Below are positions 26,194-35,167 of a DNA stretch of 64,000 bases, in pieces. Source of the DNA: Tardiphaga sp. 709 (GTDB lineage Bacteria; Pseudomonadota; Alphaproteobacteria; Rhizobiales; Xanthobacteraceae); contig NZ_CP135529.1 in assembly GCF_032401055.1 (NCBI RefSeq), positions 5,268,501 to 5,332,500 of the forward strand. The letters are read 5' to 3'. A program made the position numbers and the translations under genes. The notes beneath the pieces are model-generated. The model made no database searches and was not told the DNA's origin. It saw only the letters and a list, made by a program, of their open reading frames with translations. Position 1 is the stretch's first letter, and each line of letters starts with the position of its first letter.

Positions 26194-26933
26194 TGATGAT
26201 CGCATCGCCTGTTTTGATCGTGGGTGCCGCGTCCGATATCGGACGCGCGATTGCGGCGGAGTATGCCAAGGCGGGCGCTTCGCTCATTCTCGCCGCGCGA
26301 GATGTCAGCAGGCTAGAGCCCGACGTGAAGGATCTGTTCTATCGATATAAGGCAGACGCGCAGCTCATGGAGCTTGATATTCTTGACGAGGGGCAGCGCG
26401 AAGCACTGCTTGGAAAATTGACGGAGGTTCCCGGTACCGTCATTTCCGTTGCCGGCGTTCTTGGCGACGAAGCGGCTGCATGGAGCAGTGCCGCTGCTGC
26501 TAACCACATCATGCAAGTAAATTATGTGGCTCCGTCCCTATTGCTCGGGGCCTTCGCCAATCTCATGGCGGACCGGCCAGGCGCGTGCATCATTGGAATT
26601 AGCTCGGTCGCGGGAGACCGGGGACGCAAGAAGAATTATACATATGGTTCCGCCAAGGCAGGTTTCACTGCGTTTTTGTCCGGTCTGCGCAATCGCTTCG
26701 GATCGAGCGGACTTCACGTGCTCACGGTCAAGCCTGGATTTGTCGCCACCCGAATGACTGAGGGAATGGCGCTTCCGCCGCTTCTGACGGCGAGTCCGCA
26801 GCAGGTTGCCAGTTCCATTATCAGTGCCCACCGCAAGAAGAAGGACGTACTCTACGTACTGGGTGTCTGGCGAGGCATCATGTTCATTATCCGGGCGATC
26901 CCGGAACGTATGTTTAAATCCATGGATATCTAA
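26193..26933 (+). CDS. dprE2: DprE2-like SDR, polyprenyl-phosphoryl 2-keto-pentose reductase
   Basis: Reduces the DprE1 product with NAD(P)H, completing conversion of the ribosyl to the arabinosyl lipid. The 246-residue SDR has the cofactor loop GAASDIG near residue 11, SSVAGDRGRKKNYTYGSAKAG containing the Tyr-x-x-x-Lys catalytic pair, and PGFVATRMTEGM. Length and the D-R-G-R-x-x-N-Y-x-Y-G-S-A-K block fit DprE2. TAATG junction with dprE1 indicates tight coupling. Last gene of the HAD-UbiA/GtrA/DprE1/DprE2 set. Confidence 0.88.
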   Translation: MMIASPVLIVGAASDIGRAIAAEYAKAGASLILAARDVSRLEPDVKDLFYRYKADAQLMELDILDEGQREALLGKLTEVPGTVISVAGVLGDEAAAWSSAAAANHIMQVNYVAPSLLLGAFANLMADRPGACIIGISSVAGDRGRKKNYTYGSAKAGFTAFLSGLRNRFGSSGLHVLTVKPGFVATRMTEGMALPPLLTASPQQVASSIISAHRKKKDVLYVLGVWRGIMFIIRAIPERMFKSMDI

Positions 26934-27096
26934 GAAGGAACGAGGGTGGAGATATCTGAGTGAGGTCGTGGCCGATATCTGGCACCGTCCTTGCTTACTA
27001 TTTGGTTCGGCTCAGAAGATTTCGAGTCCAACTGCCTTTCTATGCTTTCTACGACGCGCAGTATTGTGAAGTAGTGTCAGAGTAAGGGAGCATGCC

Positions 27097-29310
27097 GTGC
27101 TCGAATTGCATCGAAATTCGTTTCGTGTTGACCAAGAGATCAATCAGGCGCCGCCTTTTGGCGATCGAAGTCTGAGCCTGTCCGGCTTCCTGGCAATTTT
27201 CCGCCGAAACCGTTGGTTGGTCATAGGCTGCCTCGCTCTCGCCTGGGGCATTGGTGCGACCGTCTATATGACGTCTCCCAAGCTATACACGTCTAAGGCG
27301 CGCATGATGCTGGACGCGACGAGGTCAAAGTTCCTGTCGTCGCAGCAAGCCAGCGCGTCCGACGGGGTTCTGGATGCCATGACCGTCGAGAGCCAGGTCG
27401 AGGTTGTGCGGTCGGAAGGCGTTGCGATTGCTGTCGCCAAGAAATTGGATCTTGCCAACGATCCTGACTTTACTTCGCCAGGCGGCTCTCCAGTGGCGAC
27501 TGTTATCCGGTTTGTTGTTGGCCTCTTCACGGAATCGTCCGATCCGAGCGAAAGCCGGATTTCGCGTGCTGCGGTCGATAATCTGCTCGAGAATCTGACA
27601 GTCACTCGGGTTGGATTGACCTACGTCATCGAGATCAGCTTTCGCGCCCGCGATCCGAAGAAGGCTGCCGTCATCGCTAATGCGTTTTCGGATGCATATA
27701 TCGCAGGTCAGTTAGAAGCAAAGTATAGCGAGGCAAAGAGAGCTGCCGACTGGCTGCGCGAACGAATTGCTGAACTTCGGCAGGAGTCTTTCGTTGCTGA
27801 AAGCGCCGTGCAGGATTTTAAATCGCAGAACAATATCGTCGATACCAAGCAGGGCCTCATTAGTGAACAGCAGTTAGGCGAACTGAACACGCAACTGGTG
27901 CTCGTCCAAGGGCAGGTTGCGGAGGCCAAAGCACGACTGGATCGTGTGAACGTGGTCATGACGGAAGGAGTCACTAACGCCGCGGTCGCAGATACGTTGA
28001 AAAGTGAAGTTATCAACCGGATGCGCCAACAGTATCTCGATATGCAGCAGCAAGAAGCACAACTGTCGAGAAAGTACGGGCGCGAACACGGAGCCGCCGT
28101 CAACCTGCGAAACGTGATGATTGGCCTCGAGCGGTCGATGGCCGACGAAGTAAGCCGCGTTGCCGAGGCGAACAAAAGCGACTACCAAATTGCCCTGCTA
28201 CGTCAGCAAGCGATCACTGCAAACGTAAATACTCTGATCAAAGGCGAAGCGCTGACGCGCAAGGCGCAGGTGACCCTACGCCAACTTGAAAGCACAGCGC
28301 TGAGCTATCGCGCGATTTTTGACTCGTTTCTTCAAAAGTATGTGCAGTCGAATCAGCAAACTTCGGTTCCTTCCACGGAAGCGCGCGTTATCACGATTGC
28401 AACGCCGCCAGAAAAGAAGAGCAATCCAAAGGGCGGCATCATTCTTGGTATCGCAAGCGCGCTTGGCTTGATGGCCGGCGCGGCCGCTGCGTTTGGACGC
28501 GAGGCACTCGATCGGACGTTCCGCTCGACTGAGAGTGTCGAGTCGACGCTACGCGTTTCTTGTTTCGGAGCGTTGCCGTTCGTAGCGGGGAGGAAATTGC
28601 GCAGGTCGGGACCGAAGATACTAGGTTTGGGAGAGCCTAAGACCGATGCTCCGGCCCGCGACCTCGACCCAGGCGAGTCAATTGCGCGCTACGTCATTAA
28701 TGATCCATTCTCGCGCTTTGCTGAAACTCTTCGTACGATCAGGGTCGCTGCTGACCACGCCGGATTGATCGGGAAGTCGAAGGTCATTGGCGTTGTTTCA
28801 GCGATGCCTGAAGAGGGGGCAACCACAATTGCTGCTAATCTCGCTCATCTGGTGGCGCATGCCGGCAATCATGTGTTGCTAATAGACGGCGGTCTGAGGG
28901 ATGCCGGCCTGACGCGTGCGCTGGCTCCAACGGCGGCAACCGGATTACTCGATGCGATCGGGCGTCCTGAAGATACCGATGAATTTTTCTGGCAAGATGG
29001 TGAAACGGGATTGAAATTCCTGCCAGCGATAACGCAGGAAAGACCGATCCACACGGCGGAGAAACTCTCGTCGGTCGGGATGGATTTGTTGCTGAAGAAG
29101 GCCAAGGAGAACTTCGATTACATTATCATCGATTTGCCGCCGCTAACCAAAGCGGTGGATGCCAGGGCCATCAGCCCCCTGATCGAAAAATTCGTCTTCG
29201 TTGTGGAGTGGAGAAAGACCTCTTACGACGAAGTCATTGGTGCGCTGTCTACGGCGCCAATGGTCTATGAGAAAATGCTAGGCGTTGTGCTTAATAAAGC
29301 GGCATCCTGA
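27097..29310 (+). CDS. Wzz/GumC/ExoP-like polysaccharide co-polymerase with degenerate kinase domain
   Basis: A 737-residue inner-membrane protein that should set chain length and link polymerase to export. It starts at GTG 27097 with AAGGGAG 6 bases upstream. Order: N-terminal Wzz domain with helix 1 at about 38-58, long coiled-coil periplasmic part (about 200-420), second helix at about 446-466 preceded by PPEKKSNPKGG, and a C-terminal BY-kinase-like P-loop domain (about 560-737). The P-loop reads PEEGATT: Ala575 replaces the nucleotide-binding Lys. Walker A' reads LLIDGGLR with Gly599 for the second Asp, while Walker B (YIIIDLPP) is kept. The protein stops at LGVVLNKAAS with no Tyr-rich tail. 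Probably a structural co-polymerase without autokinase activity. Confidence 0.88.
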   Translation: MLELHRNSFRVDQEINQAPPFGDRSLSLSGFLAIFRRNRWLVIGCLALAWGIGATVYMTSPKLYTSKARMMLDATRSKFLSSQQASASDGVLDAMTVESQVEVVRSEGVAIAVAKKLDLANDPDFTSPGGSPVATVIRFVVGLFTESSDPSESRISRAAVDNLLENLTVTRVGLTYVIEISFRARDPKKAAVIANAFSDAYIAGQLEAKYSEAKRAADWLRERIAELRQESFVAESAVQDFKSQNNIVDTKQGLISEQQLGELNTQLVLVQGQVAEAKARLDRVNVVMTEGVTNAAVADTLKSEVINRMRQQYLDMQQQEAQLSRKYGREHGAAVNLRNVMIGLERSMADEVSRVAEANKSDYQIALLRQQAITANVNTLIKGEALTRKAQVTLRQLESTALSYRAIFDSFLQKYVQSNQQTSVPSTEARVITIATPPEKKSNPKGGIILGIASALGLMAGAAAAFGREALDRTFRSTESVESTLRVSCFGALPFVAGRKLRRSGPKILGLGEPKTDAPARDLDPGESIARYVINDPFSRFAETLRTIRVAADHAGLIGKSKVIGVVSAMPEEGATTIAANLAHLVAHAGNHVLLIDGGLRDAGLTRALAPTAATGLLDAIGRPEDTDEFFWQDGETGLKFLPAITQERPIHTAEKLSSVGMDLLLKKAKENFDYIIIDLPPLTKAVDARAISPLIEKFVFVVEWRKTSYDEVIGALSTAPMVYEKMLGVVLNKAAS

Positions 29311-29381
29311 AAGTATCATTTGAGAGCTCGTCGGGTGAATTGTGCTTATTCGATTGGCATGAATCCGCGGCGCTGGCTGGC

Positions 29382-29422
29382 TCATTGGAGTCTCTCACCT
29401 CTGCTCTCAAGACTCCCAATGA
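29382..29422. terminator. Stem-loop after the co-polymerase gene
   Basis: TCATTGGAGTCT (29382-29393) and AGACTCCCAATGA (29410-29422) pair over 12 bp with a single bulged C, around a 16-base loop. A TTTTT run follows at 29436-29440. It lies 72 bases after the co-polymerase stop and upstream of the export lipoprotein gene. Likely a terminator or attenuator; the large loop and distance to the T-run keep this tentative. Confidence 0.5.
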
Positions 29423-29461
29423 TATCAGTATGTTATTTTTGGTTTTCAGCCATAAGCATTC

Positions 29462-29491
29462 GTTAATCGTCTTTGGTCATCATCGATTAAC
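29462..29491. promoter_or_regulatory. Inverted repeat upstream of the export lipoprotein gene
   Basis: Perfect 8-bp arms GTTAATCG (29462-29469) and CGATTAAC (29484-29491) separated by 14 bases, in the gap between the co-polymerase and wza-like genes. The AT-rich arms and position, about 145 bases before the start codon, suggest a transcription-factor site. No regulator can be named. Confidence 0.4.
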
Positions 29492-29636
29492 CGATGTTGC
29501 CTGAAATCCTCCATTCCCAATAAAAAAGCACTGGTAGTTCAAAGGGGTTGGACGAGTCTGACCTGCCTTGGTACGGCATCTGCAGGCTATTGTTCAGAAA
29601 TGCGTTTGCGTTCTTGCCAATAAGGCTGCCCCTTTA

Positions 29637-30894
29637 ATGAATACGTCTACGCCAATCAATTCTAAGGGCGGTTTACGGATCACGCTTTCCTCGAATTGCG
29701 CGCGGCCTCGGCCTGTGTTGGCAGGGCTGGCATTTGCTTCCCTGCTCTTGGGAGGATGTGCGGGCGGGGTGCTTCCATCCAGTGGTCCTCCGTCGGCAAG
29801 GGTCTTCAAGGAGTCGGTCGACACCGTTGGTAACCCCAATTCGACCGTCGGCTATGTTGTAGTTAACCTCCGCCCCGAGGTGGTTACGCATTTGAATTCC
29901 GAAGATGGCGGGCGGCTCTTTAGCAACATGAGGGGACGCGCGAAGACGAGTGTTGCGCTTGGAATCGGCGATGTCGTCAGCATCACAATTTATGAGGCCC
30001 AGCGCGGCGGTTTATTCACGTCGACCGAAGGCAATGCCGCGCCTGGCAACGCTGTGGAGCTGCCACGTCAGCAGGTCGACCTGGCCGGCAACATCACCGT
30101 GCCTTATGCTGGCGCCATCAAGGCTGCGGGCCGGTCGCCGCAGGATGTGCAGCTTGAGATCAAGAGTAAGCTAAGCGGCCGTGCGATTGATCCTCAGGTC
30201 CTTGTTTCGGTCGCGGATCGAGATCTCCAACAGCATCAGCGTTCTTGGCGAAGTGAATACGCCTGCTCGTATTCCGATCGAACCTGGTGGCATCCAGCTG
30301 CTGCCAGCGCTTGCCCGGGCGGGCGGCACAAAGGCACCGGCGTTTGAAAGCATCATCTCGATTCAAAGAGATGGGAAGATCGACAGCGCGTTGCTCGTTG
30401 CTGTGAACGAGCGCCCGGATAACAATATTCAGCTTCGTCCCGGTGACGTCGTGACTGTTACCCGTCGTCCGCGCTACTTCCTGGCTTTCGGTGCGACGGG
30501 TCAGACAACAACTCTTGGGCCCCTGGATCGTCGGTTCCCGTTCGACTCGTACCGTATGTCTCTCGGAGATGCTCTCGCCAAGGCCGGCGGTCTTCAAGAT
30601 GACCGTGCGCAAGCGGCAGCCGTATTTCTCTATCGATTTGAGTCGCGCCAAGCGCTTGAGCGCATGGGCGTAGACGTCAGCCTGCATCCCGGCCCGCTTG
30701 TCCCGACAGTGTATCGGGCAGACCTTGAAGATCCGTCCGGTTACTTTCTTATCTCAGATTTCATCATGCGGGATCGGGATATGATCTACGTCTCGAACGC
30801 GCCCTCTGTCGATTTCCTGAAGTTTATCACTCTTATCCGATCGGTCCCGCAGACCGTATCCGACTACAGGGTGGCTGCGGAAGCGCGCTTCTGA
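29637..30894 (+). pseudogene. Wza/GumB/ExoF-like polysaccharide export lipoprotein, frameshifted
   Basis: Two frames form one outer-membrane polysaccharide export protein of about 419 residues. The N-terminus (ATG 29637; a longer start at 29568 is possible) has a signal with lipobox LLGGC. The Poly_export domain follows: LGIGDVVSITIYEAQRGGLF, then LPRQQVDLAGNITVPYAGAIKAAGRSPQDV. The first frame reads DPQVLVSVADR and then goes wrong; the second picks up at ISNSISVLGEVNTPARIPI and runs through SLBB-like repeats (LRPGDVVTVTRRPRYFLAFGA; SLGDALAKAGGLQDD) to 30894. Removing one base at 30221-30222 restores VADRISNSISV. Real disruption would block polymer export, so base-calling error must be considered. 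Confidence 0.82.
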
Positions 30895-31094
30895 TTGCTT
30901 GAAATCGCGTGTATCAGATGCGCGCTCTCGCCCCATGTGTCCAAAACATGGGCGCCTACCGCGAATGCTAACAAGATTTTGCGCCGCGGAATCGAATATT
31001 CTGGACTCTGGGTGTAGTTCCGTTAGTTCGATAGTTGCCTCACAAAATTTAGCTTGGGACGCATTAATGTTCTGCTTAGGCGGCGAGAGCTGAC

Positions 31095-31418
31095 ATGAGC
31101 GTCATCATGATGCTGATTATAATCAACGGGCTGGCTGGCTTTGCGCTCGGTCTGCTTGGACGGAGCGGCATCGCAATTTTTGCGCTACTAGGCTCGATGC
31201 TTTTCTCAGCAATTGTACTCTCAGCTAATGTCGAAGGCCAGATTGTTTGGAAGACGCTTCTTTGCATGTTCACCGGGCAAGCCGCGTTTCTATTGGCTTC
31301 CGTGTTCGTCTTCTTGCGGAGCAATAAGCGCCGTTCTTCCGAAATTCCTTTATCGCAAGATGTCGCAATCAAGGAAGCAAAGCGGTGGGAGAAGAAGCCT
31401 GCTAGCAAGACGCACTAA
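31095..31418 (+). CDS. Small membrane protein of unknown function
   Basis: A 107-residue protein with three hydrophobic segments (about residues 2-20, 25-45 and 55-75) and a basic, polar tail (SNKRRSSEIP ... KRWEKKPASKTH). Only a weak GAGAG ribosome-binding site is present. No family recognised. It follows the export lipoprotein gene by 200 bases on the same strand and may be the last gene of the polysaccharide locus. Confidence 0.5.
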   Translation: MSVIMMLIIINGLAGFALGLLGRSGIAIFALLGSMLFSAIVLSANVEGQIVWKTLLCMFTGQAAFLLASVFVFLRSNKRRSSEIPLSQDVAIKEAKRWEKKPASKTH

Positions 31419-31676
31419 TTGTTAAGGACCGATGGCCTGTATGCGATCAGGGTGCCTTTCAGGACCTTGAGCTAGCCGGCTTATACGGGGCGGTTTGGCG
31501 CATAGAGACATGCTCTGATGATCTCGTGGGGCTAACATATCGACTATGTCCGCTTGTGGCGCAGAGCTGACGTCGAGATGCAAATTTGACCTATTTGATC
31601 TGACCCGTATTTGACTGGCGTCACGATCATCGGGTCCAGCGACCTTCGTGGAAATCGCGGTTGTTATTGATCGTAT

Positions 31677-32453
31677 TCACTTGAGTGCAGCAGCGCTTCG
31701 AGAGATGTTCTCTGCCAAGGTCTTAAGGCTGGGCAGGAAGGTTTTGAGCAACTCACGTCGATCGATTGCAGACATGAAATAAGTCATGCCAACGGTCGCA
31801 AGCACCTTGTCTCCACTCATGATCGGGATGGCGATCGTTCCGGATGAGCGAGGGTCGACGGCGCGATCCCGCTCGGCATAGCCTTGCTTCCGGATTGATC
31901 GCAGCATCGACAATGTCTGGGCGCGATCGCCGATGAGTTGATCTTCATCATCCGTCGATCGTGAAAGAAGGTCGAGCAGCATCGTGCGCTCCGCAGGGGG
32001 ACAGAAGGCGAGATAGGCACGGCCCAATGCGCGGCGCAGCAGGCTGAGATGCATGTTGATCGTTCCGTGGAACGGCGATACCGGACTGTCGGCAATGGTG
32101 CTGAAGCGCACGACCACGGACGTGTGGTCGAGAACGCCGATCGCCAACGGCCACTGATGCTGTGACGTAAAGGACAGTGCCCACGGTCGCGCGGCTTCGA
32201 CCACCAGCGGGTCGCCGTGAAAGCCGTTGCTTAAAGATTTAACGCGTGAGGCGACTGCGTAGCCACCTTGTCTGCAGTCATTAGCGACATAGCCCATGGC
32301 GCACAGCGATTTCATCAGGCGCACGATGGTCGATTTCGGCAAACCTGTCGCGAGATGAAGCATCTGGATCGAGGCAACGCGATGCCGGTTCAGCTCCTCC
32401 AGCAGGATGAGCGTGCGTGCTGCTGCTTCAACTTTCGGCGAACGGGGGGGCAT
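31677..32453 (-). CDS. IclR-family transcriptional regulator (copy 1)
   Basis: About 258 residues from ATG 32453; a longer frame from 32516 adds 21 residues unlike the family. The N-terminal winged helix reads ARTLILLEELNRHRVASIQMLHLATGLPKSTIVRLMKSL, with the TGLPKSTIVRL recognition helix. The C-terminal effector domain contains LLRRALGRAYLAF and RGSGTIAIPI-like SSGTIAIPIMSGDKVLATVGM. Divergent from the DUF6282 gene at 32813, the same arrangement as the second IclR at 39320, so it probably controls the 32813-39323 operon in response to its substrate. Confidence 0.88.
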   Translation of the reverse strand: MPPRSPKVEAAARTLILLEELNRHRVASIQMLHLATGLPKSTIVRLMKSLCAMGYVANDCRQGGYAVASRVKSLSNGFHGDPLVVEAARPWALSFTSQHQWPLAIGVLDHTSVVVRFSTIADSPVSPFHGTINMHLSLLRRALGRAYLAFCPPAERTMLLDLLSRSTDDEDQLIGDRAQTLSMLRSIRKQGYAERDRAVDPRSSGTIAIPIMSGDKVLATVGMTYFMSAIDRRELLKTFLPSLKTLAENISRSAAALK

Positions 32454-32812
32454 ACCAAGATTCCACTCTGCGGAACGGTGGCGAATAGATATGGCAAATG
32501 GCCCGGCTGGTTGCAATATCCGCCCAACAGAATGCGCCGGTGTCCGCTCAGGCCACCGAAGCGCAACCGTGTCGTGGGAGGAAGTGCCGTGTCTTGCGGA
32601 GAGGTCAGGGCGCCAATGGCGTCGTCGCGCCGCACCAATATCGCGCGGCTGTCAGTTCACCTGCCATGTCCGGAAAACGTCAGGCGTTGTCGCGATCTGT
32701 CGTGCGCGGGCCGACCCGGACGTGTCGCGCGATGAGGCGTCGGTTGCGGCCCCGCCATCCACCGGCAGATCGCCATTTTCTCAGAACCAGCATCCACTGA
32801 AGGGCAGCCATC
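32454..32812. other. Divergent regulatory gap of the first catabolic operon
   Basis: About 360 bases between the IclR gene and the DUF6282 gene, expected to hold both promoters. Open frames cross it on both strands, but their products are unrelated to known proteins. No convincing palindrome or promoter could be picked out. Confidence 0.4.
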
Positions 32813-33775
32813 ATGGCCGAGAATTCCGTTTCATATCCTGACACTGTCGTGCTCCCGCCGCTCTCGCGTCCGAAGGAGGTCGAGGAGCTGTTGGTCGATG
32901 CGATCGATCTGCACTGTCACAGCGGGCCCGCCGCGATGCCGCGGATACTTGATCACTACGAGGAGATGCAGGACGCTGCCGCTGCGGGTTTTCGCGCGGT
33001 GCTGTACAAGGATCACTTCTATCCCGGCATGGCGCACGCCATCATTCTGGAAAAGCTGTTTCCGCAGTTCGGCGTTCACCTGTATTCGGGCGTGGCGCTG
33101 AACAATGCGTCTGGCGGCATCAATCCGCACGCGGTCGATCATGCGATCAAGCTCGGCGGCAAGATCGTCTGGATGCCGACGCTTTCGGCGGCGAACCATA
33201 TCAGCGTTCAGGCCAGCGGTCAGGCCAAGACATTCCCGAAGACGTCCCAGAAGATGCTGGATCCGATCCCGCTCACGGCGCTGGACGCCAATGGCAAGCT
33301 CACCGATGACACGAAGAAGGTCATCGATCTGATCGCGGAGGCCAATATCATCCTGGCTGGCGGTCACCTTCACGTCTCGGAGCAGCACGTCCTGTTCGAG
33401 GAGGCCAAACGCCGCGGCGTCAAGAAGATGATGGTCAATCATCCGACCTATGTGGTCGGCTTTGCCGATAGCGATATTCGCCAGTTGGTTTCGCTCGGTG
33501 TGACGATGGAACATTCGATCTGCATGTTCATCGAAGGCAAGTCGAAGAAGTTCAGCGCGGACGATCTGGCCCACCTCATCGAGATCGCCGGCGTAGAGCA
33601 CACCATTTTGTCGTCCGATCTGGGCCTGCTTGGTTCGCAACGTCCGGTGGACGGCTTCCGCAGTGTCACGCAGATGCTGCTCGATCTTCAGATGCCGCAT
33701 GCCTCGATCAAGAAACTGATCAGCGAGAACGCAGCGGCATTTCTCGATCTGCCGGCGAAGCGCGCCGCTCAATAG
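32813..33775 (+). CDS. DUF6282 family putative metal-dependent hydrolase (copy 1)
   Basis: A 320-residue cytoplasmic protein of the amidohydrolase/PHP-like TIM-barrel type. Likely metal ligands: D-L-H-C-H near residue 34 (DAIDLHCHSGP), Y-K-D-H near 65, GGHLHVSE near 184 and LSSDLGLLG near 265. It shares this framework with the second copy at 40359-41300 (for example VALNNASGGINPHAVDHA against [18 protein letters not shown]). Function is not established for the family; hydrolysis or decarboxylation of a catabolic intermediate is a guess. First gene of the operon opposite IclR copy 1. Confidence 0.82.
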   Translation: MAENSVSYPDTVVLPPLSRPKEVEELLVDAIDLHCHSGPAAMPRILDHYEEMQDAAAAGFRAVLYKDHFYPGMAHAIILEKLFPQFGVHLYSGVALNNASGGINPHAVDHAIKLGGKIVWMPTLSAANHISVQASGQAKTFPKTSQKMLDPIPLTALDANGKLTDDTKKVIDLIAEANIILAGGHLHVSEQHVLFEEAKRRGVKKMMVNHPTYVVGFADSDIRQLVSLGVTMEHSICMFIEGKSKKFSADDLAHLIEIAGVEHTILSSDLGLLGSQRPVDGFRSVTQMLLDLQMPHASIKKLISENAAAFLDLPAKRAAQ

Positions 33776-33826
33776 ACCGACAAGAACGACCAGCGAAGGT
33801 CGGCAAACAAGATCGACGAGGAAATC

Positions 33827-35167
33827 ATGAACGTGGATCGCGAAAGCGAAGAAGCCCTGATGAATAGCATCATGTGGCGGGTCATGCCGCTTGTGATGGC
33901 GATGATGATGCTGGCCGTGATCGACCGGTCGAATGTCGGCTACGCCAAACTGCAGATGGCCAGCAGCCTGGGCATGTCCGAAACCGTGTACGGGCTGGCG
34001 TCCTCGCTGTTCTTTATCGGCTATTCGTTCTTTGAAATCCCGAGCGCGCTGGCCGCGCACAGGTTCGGTGCACGGCTCTGGTTTGCCCGCATCCTGCTGA
34101 CATGGGGCATGCTGACGGTGCTCCTGGGTTTCAGCATGACTGGCTCAATGTTTGCGGCGGTACGCTTCCTGGTCGGGGTGGCCGAGGCAGGGGCGTATCC
34201 GGGCATCATCTTCTACCTTACGCTCTGGTTTCCCAAGCGCTACCGCGTGCAGGCCGTGGCGCTTCTCACCATCGGCAGTCCACTCGGCAACATGTTCGGC
34301 TCGCTGTTTGGCGGCATCCTGCTGGATTTTGATGGCATGCTTGGCCTCGCCGGGTGGCAGTGGGTCTTCATCGCCACGGGCGCGCCTGCGGCCCTGCTGT
34401 TCGTGCTGGTGATGCGCTATCTCCCCGACAATCCGCAGACGGCCGGTTTCCTGTCGTCCGAGGAGAAGGCGCAGCTGGCGGACGCGCTCAGCCGCGATGA
34501 AATCGCCACCACCATGCATACCAATCCGCTCCGCGTCCTGATCGACGCAAGGGTGTGGTGGTTTTCGTTCGTCTACACGCTGATCACGCTGTCGCTCTAC
34601 GGAATCATCTATTGGTCGCCAACGGTCGTCAAAGGATTCGGCACGACCGGCACGCAGAACGGTCTGCTGAATGCACTGCCATGGGCTGTGGCTGCCGCGG
34701 TTCTCGTCTGGCTCCCGCGACATCTACGCGAGCACCGCACAGTCCTGATCGGCATGGCGGTGATCGCCCTGTGCGGGATGGGAGCGTTCTTCACCTCGAC
34801 ATTGCTGACCGAGAACTGGATGCGTTACGTGGCGCTCGCAGTCGGAACGCCATGCGTTTCGCTGATGTTTCCGTGCTTCTGGTATCTGCCATCGCAGATC
34901 TTCAAGGGAGCGCATGCGGCGGCGGCGATTGCAGCCATCAGCACGATCGGCAGTCTCGGCGGCTTTGCTGCGCAGAATCTCATGCCGTGGGTCGCGAGCT
35001 TGTCAGGCAGTGCGCTGGCTGCGATGTCGGTGCCCGCCCTCAGCCTGGGTCTGCTGGCCGCCAGCGCGTTCGCGATGTTGCTGACATGGCGCGTCGCACC
35101 GAAGGCGGACGGCGAGAGCGAGGTCACCGTTGCGGCTGCTGCCGCTCGCCGGCAGGCCGTGTCATGA
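33827..35167 (+). CDS. MFS permease, anion:cation symporter (phthalate/tartrate permease-like)
   Basis: A 446-residue 12-helix transporter. IDRSNVGYAKLQM after helix 1, RFLVGVAEAGAYPGIIFYLTLWFPKRYR at helices 4-5 and YLPDNPQTAGFLSSEEK after helix 6 are the signature blocks of the ACS subfamily, which takes up organic anions such as phthalate, tartrate, hexuronates or allantoate by proton or sodium symport. GAGGAAAT precedes the ATG. The stop overlaps the next gene by 4 bases (ATGA). It indicates that the substrate of this operon is a carboxylate. Confidence 0.9.
   Translation: MNVDRESEEALMNSIMWRVMPLVMAMMMLAVIDRSNVGYAKLQMASSLGMSETVYGLASSLFFIGYSFFEIPSALAAHRFGARLWFARILLTWGMLTVLLGFSMTGSMFAAVRFLVGVAEAGAYPGIIFYLTLWFPKRYRVQAVALLTIGSPLGNMFGSLFGGILLDFDGMLGLAGWQWVFIATGAPAALLFVLVMRYLPDNPQTAGFLSSEEKAQLADALSRDEIATTMHTNPLRVLIDARVWWFSFVYTLITLSLYGIIYWSPTVVKGFGTTGTQNGLLNALPWAVAAAVLVWLPRHLREHRTVLIGMAVIALCGMGAFFTSTLLTENWMRYVALAVGTPCVSLMFPCFWYLPSQIFKGAHAAAAIAAISTIGSLGGFAAQNLMPWVASLSGSALAAMSVPALSLGLLAASAFAMLLTWRVAPKADGESEVTVAAAAARRQAVS

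Noticed and set aside
32831-34060. Long minus-strand frame of 409 codons
   Set aside because: Antisense to the DUF6282 and permease genes; His/Arg/Asp-rich composition is the usual mirror of high-GC codon use.
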